DNA of 64,000 nt from Roseiarcus sp963835885. GTDB taxonomy: Bacteria > Pseudomonadota > Alphaproteobacteria > Rhizobiales > Beijerinckiaceae. Positions 8,725 to 16,899 of this stretch are shown here, piece after piece. The position numbers were made by a program, and so were the translations under genes. Location: contig CAWIHF010000020.1 in NCBI GenBank assembly GCA_963835885.1, positions 62,001 to 126,000 of the forward strand. The letters run 5' to 3'. Below the pieces are notes generated by a model that ran no database searches, was not told the origin of the DNA, and was given only the letters and a program-made list of their open reading frames with translations. The stretch's first letter is position 1. Every line of letters begins with the position of its first letter.

Positions 8725-10000
8725 GTTCATCGATTTCGAAATTCGAATCGTATCATGCGGCTTGGTCGAGCTTATAGGACCAAGTGTGGACGATGGGGTC
8801 TCGATTGAAGTGATCCATGGCGGCCATGATGCGGTCCTTGAGTTCCTGTTTGGATGCGACACGGATGTGACGCAGCACCGAACGGGCGAGCTTGGAGAAG
8901 AAACCTTCTACGAGATTGAGCCAGGAGCCGTGCTTGGGGGTGAAGGTGAATTCGAAGCGACCGACAGGCTGGTCCGCGAGCCAAGCCTTGGTCTCCTTTG
9001 AGATGTGCGCGGAATGATTGTCGAGGATTAGCTTGATCGCCGTATGGGTCGGATAGGCGGCGTCGAGAAGCTTGAGGAATTCGATGAATTCGCGGCTTCG
9101 GTGGCGATCCTTGACGAGGGCGTGGACCTGGCCGGTGAGCAGATCGATGCCCGCCAGCAAGCTGACCGTGCCGTGGCGCTTGTACTCGTGATCGCGCGCC
9201 AAGGTCGCATGTCTGCCGGGCTCGGGCGGCAGGTCCGGGGCCGTCGTGGCGATTGCCTGAATGCCAGGCTTCTCATCGTAGGAGACGATCGCCACCGCAT
9301 CGCTCGGCTTTTGTTTCGCGGCGGCCGCGGTCTCCTTGATAAGCTTCACCTCGCGATAGACGCACAGAACCTCCGCCATCCTCTGCTTGAACTCCGGGTC
9401 GCGGCGTTCCAGGTAATAGCGGACCTTGTGCGGCTTGATCTCCTGCTCATTGAGGATGTTGCACAGCGTGCCCTGAGCCAGCTTGGCAAGGCAAGCGTGC
9501 CCTTCTGCCGGCCCATGCTCGCGCACATGGCGGGCGAGCAGCCGCGTCGTCCACAATTCGTGGGGATAGCCGAGGTCCTTGGCCTTGCGGCAGGCGAGGT
9601 CGACAATCCATGCCTTGGCCTCGGCGGTGATCGTCGCCTCCCGGCCGGGCCGCGGGCGATCGTCGAGCGCCGACATCGGACCATAGGCCAACGCCCGCTC
9701 GACACAGCGCTGGACCGTCTGATGGTGTGCGCCCATGGCTCGCCCCACCGCGAAAAACGATGGGTCCTCCCGGTAGGCCAGCAAAATCCGCGCTCGCTCG
9801 ACCCGGCCCGCCGGTTCCGTTCGCGAGCGGGCGATCGCGCGCAACGCCGCCAAATCCGCCTTGCCAATTGCCAATTCGATCGCCTTCCGCCGTCCCGCCA
9901 TGTCCTCAAACCCTGCTTCCGAATCAAACCAGCAAGGCTACAAGCCATGTCGGGAAAAATGAATTCCGCGCATAGGATCGGTTTCAACGAATTGATGAAC
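8725..10000 (-). mobile_element. IS630-family insertion sequence A, complete
   Basis: The element runs between TA dinucleotides at 8723-8724 and 10001-10002. Its ends begin GTTCATC at the left and end GATGAAC at the right, with imperfect inverted repeats extending about 35 bp (left GTTCATCGATTTCGAAATTC, right complement GTTCATCAATTCGTTGAAAC). TA target duplication is the hallmark of the IS630/Tc1 group. It carries one transposase in the minus direction. Its right-hand TA is also the left-hand TA of the next element. Confidence 0.85.
8753..9901 (-). CDS. IS630-family transposase (element A)
   Basis: The 382-residue protein begins with a helix-turn-helix region (RVERARILLAYREDPSFFAV, then GAHHQTVQRCVERAL) that binds the inverted repeats. 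The DDE nuclease domain follows: VSYDEKPGIQAI (first Asp, about residue 208), IKLILDNHSAHISKE (second Asp, about 293) and SWLNLVEGFFSKLAR (Glu, about 330). Length and motifs are those of single-frame IS630 transposases. The frame is intact, so the element may still be able to move. Confidence 0.93.
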   Translation of the reverse strand: MAGRRKAIELAIGKADLAALRAIARSRTEPAGRVERARILLAYREDPSFFAVGRAMGAHHQTVQRCVERALAYGPMSALDDRPRPGREATITAEAKAWIVDLACRKAKDLGYPHELWTTRLLARHVREHGPAEGHACLAKLAQGTLCNILNEQEIKPHKVRYYLERRDPEFKQRMAEVLCVYREVKLIKETAAAAKQKPSDAVAIVSYDEKPGIQAIATTAPDLPPEPGRHATLARDHEYKRHGTVSLLAGIDLLTGQVHALVKDRHRSREFIEFLKLLDAAYPTHTAIKLILDNHSAHISKETKAWLADQPVGRFEFTFTPKHGSWLNLVEGFFSKLARSVLRHIRVASKQELKDRIMAAMDHFNRDPIVHTWSYKLDQAA

Positions 10001-10002
10001 TA

Positions 10003-11423
10003 GTACACCTCGCCGGAAGAACGAACCCCATTTTTGGGCTCATGCGGCGAGCGGTTTTCCGGTCATGGTCCACTTGAACGGCTTTGCGAGGGTGCGATTG
10101 AAATAGGCGATGAAGGCTTCGATGCGAGCCTTCAGGTGTTCTTTGGAAGTGAAGCTGGCGCGGCGCAGGAGTTTGCGCGCGAGGATGGAGAACCAGATCT
10201 CGATCTGGTTGAGCCAGGAAGCGTGTTTGGGTGTGAAGTGAAAGCGGATCCTGTGGCTTTGGTCGCGCAGAAAAGCTTCGCGCGTGGCCATTGAAGCCAG
10301 CACGCCGGACTTGCCCTTTTCGCCGAGGTCGTCCTCGATATTGCACAAGCGAGCGACCAGATGCACCACGCTTTCCGAGACATGCGTGTTGAGATTGTCG
10401 GCGATCACGCGCCACTTCGTGGTCGGCGCGCCGGCGGCGAACAGAGTGTCCAGGAAGTTGGCGTAGTCCTGCTCGGTGCGGGTCTCGCCGACGCTGGCGG
10501 TCACCTGGCCGGTCGCTATGTCGAAAGCCGCAATCACCGTCTGCGTGCCGTGGCGGATGTATTCGAATTCCCGCCGGGCGACCTTGCCCGGCTGGACCGG
10601 CAAGTCCGGGGCGGCGCGCTCCAACGCCTGCACGCCGGTCATTTCGTCGACCGACACCGTGCGAACGTCCTGCTGCGCCGCCGCGGGCGCCTCATGATAG
10701 AGGGTGCAAACCTCGGCGCATTTGCTCTCGAACTCAGGGTCCGGCTTGGGCGTGAGCCAGCCGCGCACGAGATGCGGTTTGAGGTCGGCCTCTTTTTAAA
10801 AAGCGCCCGACCGAGCCGTGCGAGATGCTGTCGACGATGCCGCGCCTGACCGCCTGGCGGGCCAGTTCGCTCTGGCTCCAGCGACTGAGCGGCAACTCGC
10901 TCTTTTCCGGGGGTTCGCAGGCCAGCGCCACGATCGCGCAGATCTGCTCGGGCGTGAACGTCGCCGGCGCCCCAGGTCGCGGTTCATCCGCCAGCCCCGT
11001 CGCAGCCGCGGCATCCGCCTGGCCGGACAGCCAGCGGTTGCGCCAATGGCGCACGGTCTTTGGCCAAACGCCAAGCTGACGGGCGATCTCGCGCACCTCT
11101 GTCCCCGCCGCCGAGCGCAAGATCATCTCGGCCCGTTCCGCCAGCTTGCGCGGCGTCTTGTGCGCCCGGGCAAGACCTCGCAGGTCCGCCTCTTGCTCAG
11201 GCGTCAGCGTGATCGGGGCAGCGGACAGGCGCGGCATGCAAAGACTCCGGCGAATCAGGGCAAAACGTCAGGCCCCGCTGTGCCACTTCGCCCACGCCCT
11301 GACTCGCGAAAACCTACGCCGCAGCCTGCCTCTCGCGCGAATTGCGGCAGGTGTGGCGCAAGGGAATCGACCTCAGGCTTCCACGCGCCATCAAACGGAG
11401 TCGCCACTTCCGGCGCGGTGTAC
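10003..11423 (-). mobile_element. IS630-family insertion sequence B, complete ends
   Basis: It lies between TA at 10001-10002 and TA at 11424-11425. The terminal inverted repeats are GTACACCTCGCCGGAAG at the left and its near-perfect complement (CTTCCGGCGCGGTGTAC) at the right, 16 of 17 matching. The element abuts element A with only the shared TA between them, so one inserted into the TA flanking the other. Its right end supplies the base context of the stop codon of the membrane protein at 11423-11776. Confidence 0.85.
10040..11237 (-). pseudogene. IS630-family transposase (element B), read in two frames
   Basis: The first frame (start 11237) encodes about 145 residues with helix-turn-helix regions (RKLAERAEMILRSAAGTEVR, VWPKTVRHWRNRW) to GSVGRFLK. 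The second frame continues with EADLKPHLVRGWLTPKPDPE and the DDE domain: VRTVSVDEMTGVQ, WRVIADNLNTHVSE, SWLNQIEIWFSILAR. The switch is at a T5A5 run near 10796 and needs a +1 (or -2) change. Some IS630 relatives make transposase by programmed frameshifting, so this could be functional; a plain inactivating indel is equally possible. Confidence 0.8.
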
Positions 11424-11776
11424 TAGCCCCGCACTGAGATGCCGGCAACCCAGCAGGCGGCGAAAATTGCGACGAAGGGCAACCACGTCCCAAGGAAACT
11501 TCGGAACATGGCGTAGCTGCGCTCAAAGAGCGGCGCGACCACCAGCGCGTCGAGGAGCATCACGATGATGGTCATCGCAGCGGCTCGCAGAAGAGGATTG
11601 AACCCCGGGGCTAGTTCCTTATGGGCGGCTGCAACGAGGAACGCGATTATCGGCGCGGCGATGAGGTGAACGCACAGGGTCGTGTCGAGCGACCAAAGCC
11701 GGCGCCCAACTGCGATGACGCCGCCGCACGCGCCCCACAGAACGAGCGCGAGCCCGACGAGATAGACCCAAGCCAT
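11423..11776 (-). CDS. Small integral membrane protein
   Basis: The 117-residue protein has four predicted transmembrane helices: VYLVGLALVLWGACGGVIAV, HLIAAPIIAFLVAA, AAAMTIIVMLLDALVVAPLF and FVAIFAACWVAGI. No family is recognised. Its TAG stop straddles the TA at which IS630-B inserted. Because the base following the TA on the far side of both IS630 elements is also G, the original gene would have ended at the same TAG, so the insertion did not shorten it. Confidence 0.6.
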   Translation of the reverse strand: MAWVYLVGLALVLWGACGGVIAVGRRLWSLDTTLCVHLIAAPIIAFLVAAAHKELAPGFNPLLRAAAMTIIVMLLDALVVAPLFERSYAMFRSFLGTWLPFVAIFAACWVAGISVRG

Positions 11777-11811
11777 GAGGGTCCCCTTCAGCGCGGTAAG
11801 GCTACCACATC

Positions 11812-12131
11812 TTGCGCGCTACGCCGACATGCCTTCGGCCCTTGGGGCCGAGCCCGGTTGCGGATCGTACGGCTTCTCCTTGCGGCCCATCCGGAAGGCC
11901 TGGTGGTCGGCGAGATCGGCGCCGAACTTGGCATCCCGCCGTCGACGCTCTCGCATCACCTCGACAAGCTGAAGAACGAGGGGCTCGTCACCGTGCGGAA
12001 GAAAAGGCACGTTCCTTCGCTACACCGCGAACACCGAGGCCCTTCAAGACATCGTCGGATTTCTGTTCGCGGAGTGCTGCACCCGCAACAAGGCGATCCG
12101 ACCGGACGCCATCACCTGCGCCTGCCCATAG
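11812..12131 (+). pseudogene. Relic of ArsR-family metalloregulator
   Basis: One frame reads RLRIVRLLLAAHPEGLVVGE then IGAELGIPPSTLSHHLDKLK and NEGLVTVRKK, the winged-helix DNA-binding core of ArsR repressors. After a frame break the end of the protein follows: FLRYTANTEALQDIVGFLFA, ECCTRNKAIRPDAITCACP, stop at 12129-12131. The cysteines near the end resemble those of arsenite-sensing members. The start is also out of frame. Four bases further on is a Shine-Dalgarno (GGAGAG) and the arsM relic, the usual ars order. Confidence 0.7.
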
Positions 12132-12141
12132 GAGAGCGCCA

Positions 12142-12440
12142 GTGTCGGAAGTCGATCTCAAAGAAGTTGTGCGCAACCCGCTACGCAAAAATTGCGCGCT
12201 ATGTTCGATCGCCGGGTTCGTCGTGCTGCTACGACGGCGAGTGCGGTTCGGAGGGGATCTCAGCCACCCTCTACGCCGAGGACGAGACCGAGCGTTACCC
12301 GAAGAGGCCGTGCTCGCGTCGCTCGGCTGCGGCAATCCGACCGCCCTCGCCGAATTGAAAGAGGGCGAGACCGTGTTTGATCTGGGCTCCGGTGGCGGCA
12401 TTGACGTTCTGCTCTCCGCTCGCCGAGTCCGCCCCTCGGA
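12142..12440 (+). pseudogene. arsM: Relic of arsenite S-adenosylmethyltransferase, 5' part
   Basis: Starting at GTG 12142 the reading is VSEVDLKEVVR; other frames continue with KIARYVRS, SSCCYDGECGSEG, ISATLYAEDETERYP and then AVLASLGCGNPTALAELKEG and ETVFDLGSGGGIDVLLSAR. The last segment is the SAM-binding motif I of ArsM, and the CC pair is an arsenite ligand of that family. At least two frame breaks are present, and all sequence after motif I is gone at about 12440, so the gene cannot work. Together with the arsR relic it marks a lost arsenic-resistance operon. Confidence 0.72.
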
Positions 12441-12501
12441 CGGTCGAGGAACTAACCGGCTTCTTGGACGGTGAGGCCGTCGCAGAAGCGCACATCCTGT
12501 T

Positions 12502-12760
12502 TCAGAGCGCAATCACCTTTTTGATGGTTCCGAGGTGTGGGATCGGGCGCGCGTAATATTCAGGAACCCGCCCATCGATCAGAAGCTCAATGAGGGCGCA
12601 GACTAGGTTTTGTGCATAAAATCGTTCACTTGGCCGAATAGCTCAACGATCGGATAGCCCGTCGATCGGCAAGCCGCGATCGAGTAACCGCTTGATTGCA
12701 GTTTTCATGACCGGGGAGCACACTGCGATCGTGGTTCGACCCCGATAGGACGATGTCCCA
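12502..12760 (-). pseudogene. Unidentified protein fragment with frame breaks
   Basis: Minus-strand translation gives TIAVCSPVMKTAIKRLLDRG in one frame, YPIVELFGQVNDFMHK in the next, then NLVCALIELLIDGRVPEYY and ARPIPHLGTIKKVIAL ending at the TGA complement at 12502-12504. The three pieces follow each other with realistic protein composition, which suggests one decayed gene. I do not recognise the family. It lies back to back with the arsM relic. Confidence 0.3.
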
Positions 12761-12797
12761 ATGTCGCGATGAGCGACTCTGATTGTGGAGCGCGCCA

Positions 12798-13991
12798 ATG
12801 ACCGCTCGATCGCACAGCCGCCGACAGACGCTGGCGCTGGGCGGCGCCCTGACCCTTGCGTTTGCCGGCGGCTGCCTGCGAACGGCAAACGCCGAGGGCA
12901 GGGTCTTGCCAGAGGGCGACGCTTATGCGCCATGGAGTCTGTGGAACGATCCGAGCCTCCGGGAAACGCCGATCGCCCTCGTCGCGGCCGCAGTTCTGGC
13001 CGCCAACCCGCACGACACCCAACCCTGGCTGTTTCGAATCGGCGACGACGCGATCGACGTTTTCGCCGACCTCTCGCGCAATCTCGGCGCGATGGACGCC
13101 TATCTGCGCGAGATGCATCTGGGCCTCGGCTGCGCAATCGAGAACATGCTGGTCGCCGCGGGACCAAACGGCTACGACGCCGAGGTCGAAGTCGTTGAGG
13201 GCTCGCTCGCGAACCTCGCCGAACGACGCAGTCCCGTCGCGGCTGCCTCGGTGCGGCTGAAAAAGCGGCCCCCGAGCGCGATCGACGATTCGTATCGTTC
13301 GATCGCGCTGCGGCACACCAATCGGTATGCTTACGAGCGCGCCAAGCCGGCGCCGGCGGACTGGCTTGAATTCTCGCGCCAAGCGGGCGCCGATGAGGGC
13401 GCGCTCGTCATCCTGTTCGACGAAGGCGAGGATCGGCGCGCATTTGATGCGGCGGTGGTTGACGCAACTCAAGCCATTATCGATGACAAGATCATGATTT
13501 CCGATAGCGATCGCTGGTTTCGCTCTTCGCGGGCCGAGATCGAAGCCCATCGCGACGGCCCGACCCTGGACGCCGCAGGCCTGTCGTTCTTCGCACTCAC
13601 CTATGCGCGGCTCTTTTCGGTTTCACCCGAGACGAGCCACGCGGCCTGGCTCAACCAAACTCGCGACGTCCAGCTTGCTTCCGCGCCTCTGACGGGCCTC
13701 ATTGCTGTGAGCGACCGCTATGATCGAAAGGCGACGCTCGCCGCCGGACGCATCTGGCAGAAGCTGCACTTGAGCGCCACCGCGCGCGGGCTCGCCATGC
13801 AGCCGCTCAACCAGCCGATCGAGATGATCGACCGCGAACGCCAGACCGGGCAAGGCGATCAATGGGCGAGGCGCATCGCTCGCCTGACCGGCGACAAGTG
13901 GCAAGCCACGTTCTCGTTTCGCGCCGGCGTCGCGTCGCGCCCGGCGCCGCCGAGCCCGAGGCGCAGGCTCAAGGACGTCGTGTTGGAGTGA
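12798..13991 (+). CDS. Acg-family FMN-binding nitroreductase-like protein with Tat-type signal
   Basis: The start is ATG 12798, with GGAG seven bases upstream; an ATG 15 bases earlier has no binding site. The 397-residue protein begins MTARSHSRRQTLALGGALTL, a twin-arginine-like or lipoprotein-like export signal ending at a GGC cysteine. The body matches the Acg branch of the nitroreductase superfamily: NPHDTQPWLFRIGDDAIDVF, SIALRHTNRYAYER (FMN-phosphate contacts) and MQPLNQPIEM near the C-terminus. Mycobacterial Acg sequesters flavin; bacterial homologues are of unsettled function. It stands alone between relics and a divergent oxidoreductase gene. Confidence 0.82.
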   Translation: MTARSHSRRQTLALGGALTLAFAGGCLRTANAEGRVLPEGDAYAPWSLWNDPSLRETPIALVAAAVLAANPHDTQPWLFRIGDDAIDVFADLSRNLGAMDAYLREMHLGLGCAIENMLVAAGPNGYDAEVEVVEGSLANLAERRSPVAAASVRLKKRPPSAIDDSYRSIALRHTNRYAYERAKPAPADWLEFSRQAGADEGALVILFDEGEDRRAFDAAVVDATQAIIDDKIMISDSDRWFRSSRAEIEAHRDGPTLDAAGLSFFALTYARLFSVSPETSHAAWLNQTRDVQLASAPLTGLIAVSDRYDRKATLAAGRIWQKLHLSATARGLAMQPLNQPIEMIDRERQTGQGDQWARRIARLTGDKWQATFSFRAGVASRPAPPSPRRRLKDVVLE

Positions 13992-14165
13992 CGCGGCCAA
14001 GGTTGCGCAGTGTGTAATCGACCGGGTGATCACCGGGTCGGTGATCGATGTCGACAGCGGCGTGTGCCCAGGCTGAGTTCGGGTGACCGCCGGCTCAAAT
14101 CACAAGGTCAATGCTTCCGGCACGCTGCACTAATCGGGTCGCGGCGCAGGCAAAAAGCTACGGTT

Positions 14166-15218
14166 TCATTTCTGATCGGGCCAGGGTAGCAGCACGATCT
14201 TCCCACCAAGACCGCCGGCGTCAATTCGGCTATGGACCTCGCGCGCCGCCGCGATCGGCAGTCGGTCGACAACGACGGGATGGATGGCGCCCTCGCGCAA
14301 CAGATCGAACAGCGCGGCCATGTCCGCCTTGAAATCTTCGGGGTGCGTCACGCGGCGGTCGGTGATGCTGTACCACACCGCGCGTCGGCCACCGAACAGG
14401 AAGCTCAACGCGTTCCACACCTTCAGTCTAGCAAGGCCGAGCCCCGCGGCGAGCAGGCCTTCGCGCCCGACCGCCATTGTTTGCGACCCATAGCCGACAA
14501 GCAGGCCCCCTTTCGCGAGGGAGGCGAACGAGCGACTGAAATGCGCGCCACCGATCGCGTCGAATGCGGCGTCGACGCCGGCGCCTCCCTTGCGCCCAGA
14601 AGTGAGCCGGCGCACGGCCGCGACAAAGTCGCCGGCGTGGTAGTCGATCGCCTTGGCGCTGAAGCGCTCAACCGCCGGCGCGTTCGCCGCTGAACAGCTG
14701 CCGATTGCCTCAAGGCCGAGGTGGCGTGCGAGGTCAAGCAGAGCTGTGCCGACCGTTCCCGAGGCGCCGACGACGAGGATCGTTGCGCCAGGCGGCAAGC
14801 GCCGGCAACGGGTGAGCATCTGAAAAGCGGTGAGGTAGGCTAGCGGGATGCAGACCGCTTCGGCGGGATCGACCCCATTCGGGACCGGAACGAGGAAGCG
14901 CGCCGGGCGGATCGCATATTGTGCGTAGCCGCCAACGACACAGAGATCGGCGACCAACTGGCCTTCGCGCGGCGCGGTTACGTCGGGCGCGGTCTTCTCG
15001 ATGACACCCACCAGATCGTAGCCTGGCGTGAACGGCAGACGCCCTTTGAAGTCCGGGTATCGGCCGCGACGGATGAAGGTGTCAGTGAAGCCGGTCCCGG
15101 CGGCGAGCACCTTGATCCGGACCTCGCCCGGACCGGGGTCCGGAATGGTCTGCTCTTCCGCCAGTTCCAGGACCTCGGGACCGCCGAACCGAGCGATACG
15201 GATGTGTTGCCAAGGCAT
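14166..15218 (-). CDS. Zinc-independent medium-chain dehydrogenase (quinone-oxidoreductase type)
   Basis: The 350-residue protein has the GroES-like N-terminal domain (GPGEVRIKVLAAGTGFTDTF) and a Rossmann domain whose NADPH loop is ILVVGASGTVGTALLDLAR near residue 145. The cysteine and histidine ligands of zinc alcohol dehydrogenases are absent, which places it with NADPH:quinone reductases and VAT-1-like proteins that reduce quinones or enones in the cytosol. The C-terminal DRRVTHPEDFKADMAALFDL and DAGGLGGKIVLLPW segments are typical. It has no clear operon partner; the substrate cannot be read from sequence. Confidence 0.87.
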   Translation of the reverse strand: MPWQHIRIARFGGPEVLELAEEQTIPDPGPGEVRIKVLAAGTGFTDTFIRRGRYPDFKGRLPFTPGYDLVGVIEKTAPDVTAPREGQLVADLCVVGGYAQYAIRPARFLVPVPNGVDPAEAVCIPLAYLTAFQMLTRCRRLPPGATILVVGASGTVGTALLDLARHLGLEAIGSCSAANAPAVERFSAKAIDYHAGDFVAAVRRLTSGRKGGAGVDAAFDAIGGAHFSRSFASLAKGGLLVGYGSQTMAVGREGLLAAGLGLARLKVWNALSFLFGGRRAVWYSITDRRVTHPEDFKADMAALFDLLREGAIHPVVVDRLPIAAAREVHSRIDAGGLGGKIVLLPWPDQK

Positions 15219-15686
15219 GCGCTAACCGTAGCGGTAAATTATGACCGGCGTCATGCCGCATGGGGCCGCGGCACTCATAGAAAGCTTGCACGAATGGCTC
15301 AGGAGGGAAATGACCTGTTCGCCCCGTCGTTGGGGAATGACCGCTAATTGGGCGTAGCCGGCGCTTAGTCCACCGGTATTCGAAACCCAACCAGTTGGGT
15401 TTATCCAAGTTAGACACGACGTCCCTAACGCGCCTTGCGGGCCCCCTCATGCAGCGCTTTGCGCCACCCCGGGTCAGGCCCGAGGGCAGGCTTTCTGCCG
15501 CAAGGGGGGAAGCGTAGGATCGCCAATGATCGCACGCATAGGGATCGGGGAAAATGCGACGATGTTCTGACAGGAAAAGGCCAGCGCGGCGGTGATGGAA
15601 CCGGTTCTGGCCGGGCCCGCCCGGCGTCTTGGCGCGTTCCCTCGCCACGCCGGCGCCGCGCGGATTTGGCCGGGCGGGCGGCGCGC
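15219..15686. other. Intergenic region before the C1-carrier operon
   Basis: About 470 bases between divergent genes. It must hold the promoters of the oxidoreductase gene and of the operon starting near 15687. I see no confident -35/-10 pair, no RNA gene and no conserved protein segment in it. Confidence 0.4.
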
Positions 15687-16319
15687 TTGAGGCGCGCAGG
15701 CGCCTCGCCGGGGCCGCGCCTCGCCGTCGTCAAGCTCGGCGGGAGCCACGCCAACGGACCGCATCTCAAAAATTGGCTGGCGGCGATTGCGGCCGAGGCG
15801 GGCTCGATCGTGGTCGTGCCCGGCGGCGGCCCGTTCGCCGATGCGGTGCGCGCCGCTCAGGCGTCGATGGGCTTCGACGACCGCGCCGCGCACGCCATGG
15901 CGCTCATGGCGATGGCGCAGTTCGGCCGCGCGCTGGAGAGTCTCCATGCCGCCTTCCGGCTGACGTCGTCACGCTCCGCGATCTTGCGTGCGCTGAAAAG
16001 TCGCAAGGTTCCCGTCTGGTCGCCGGAGCCGATGGCGCGAGCCGAAACGCTGCCGGAATCGTGGGAACTGACCTCCGACAGCCTCGCCGCGTGGCTCGCG
16101 GGCGCACTTCGTGCGGACCGGCTGGTGCTGGTCAAGCACGGAAGGTTCGAGGCCGCCGCAATCGGCGCCGACGACCTCGTCGGGCGAGGAATCGTCGATC
16201 CGCTGTTCCCGCGCTATCTCAGGCAGAGCGGCGTTCGCGCCTGGCTCGCGGCGCCGACCGACAGCGCGAGATTGGCCGAAGGGTTGCGGCGCCCGATATT
16301 TCCTGAAATCCTAGCGTGA
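15687..16319 (+). CDS. Amino-acid-kinase-fold protein of the H4MPT/methylofuran gene set (MfnE-like)
   Basis: From about 15714 the protein reads RLAVVKLGGSHANGPHLKNW, the N-terminal phosphate-binding lysine and glycine motif of the amino acid kinase fold, then SIVVVPGGGPFADAVR. The C-terminal part (ELTSDSLAAWLAGALRADRL, VLVKHG) holds the nucleotide site. In methanogens MfnE phosphorylates aminomethylfuran phosphate to a diphosphate for methanofuran assembly; this is the likely model. No ATG lies in frame near the domain. TTG 15687 is chosen and TTG 15666 is an alternative; neither has a strong binding site. The gene leads a co-directional cluster ending at 19608. Confidence 0.78.
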   Translation: MRRAGASPGPRLAVVKLGGSHANGPHLKNWLAAIAAEAGSIVVVPGGGPFADAVRAAQASMGFDDRAAHAMALMAMAQFGRALESLHAAFRLTSSRSAILRALKSRKVPVWSPEPMARAETLPESWELTSDSLAAWLAGALRADRLVLVKHGRFEAAAIGADDLVGRGIVDPLFPRYLRQSGVRAWLAAPTDSARLAEGLRRPIFPEILA

Positions 16320-16353
16320 AACGGGGCGGCTGAGACCGAGCGCCGACAGCCAG

Positions 16354-16899
16354 ATGCCAAAACGCCAAACGCCGCGCTGGGGATGGGCCCTAACGGGATC
16401 CGGGCATTTCTTGAAAGAGAGCCTGGCGCTGATCCGCGAACTTGAACACGTCGACCTCTTCGTCAGCAAGGCGGGAGCCGAAGTGCTGCGCATGTACAAG
16501 CAGGAACTGGCGCTGCCGCAGGCGACCCGCATCTATCGCGATACGTCGGCGAGCTCGGTGACCGTCGGACAGTTCTATTACGGCATCTATCACACATTGA
16601 TCGTTGCGCCCGCCACTTCGAACGCGGTCGCGAAGTTCGTCACCGGGATTTCCGACGATCTGATCAGCAATGTGTTCGCCCAGGCCGGCAAATGCCGCGT
16701 CCCGGCGATTGTCTTTGCCTGCGACACGGCGCCGGAGCTCGAGACCGAAGCGCCGAAGGGGATGGTCAAGGTCTATCCGCGCCCGATCGATTTGGAGAAC
16801 CGGGAGCGACTGGGAAGTTTCCCCGGCGCGACCACGGTCGATTCGATCGCCGAGCTTCGCCAGGCGATCGCGCGGCGGCGCGGCGAAATCGCCGCATGA
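16354..16899 (+). CDS. Archaeal-type flavoprotein, dihydromethanopterin reductase (DmrB/AfpA-like)
   Basis: The 181-residue protein belongs to the flavoprotein (UbiX/PPC-decarboxylase-like) fold: WGWALTGSGHFLKESLALIR (FMN phosphate loop), VDLFVSKAGAEVLRMY, TLIVAPATSNAVAKFVTGIS (conserved APATSNT-type motif) and IVFACDTAP. Related flavoproteins in Methanosarcina and in Burkholderia-type methylotrophs reduce dihydromethanopterin to H4MPT, the last step of the cofactor. Its stop overlaps the start of the next gene (ATGA at 16896-16899), so the two are translationally coupled. Which electron donor it uses cannot be seen. Confidence 0.85.
   Translation: MPKRQTPRWGWALTGSGHFLKESLALIRELEHVDLFVSKAGAEVLRMYKQELALPQATRIYRDTSASSVTVGQFYYGIYHTLIVAPATSNAVAKFVTGISDDLISNVFAQAGKCRVPAIVFACDTAPELETEAPKGMVKVYPRPIDLENRERLGSFPGATTVDSIAELRQAIARRRGEIAA

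Noticed and set aside
7725..8777. A 350-codon plus-strand open frame over the IS1595 element
   Set aside because: It is the antisense of the transposase and crosses the element boundary.
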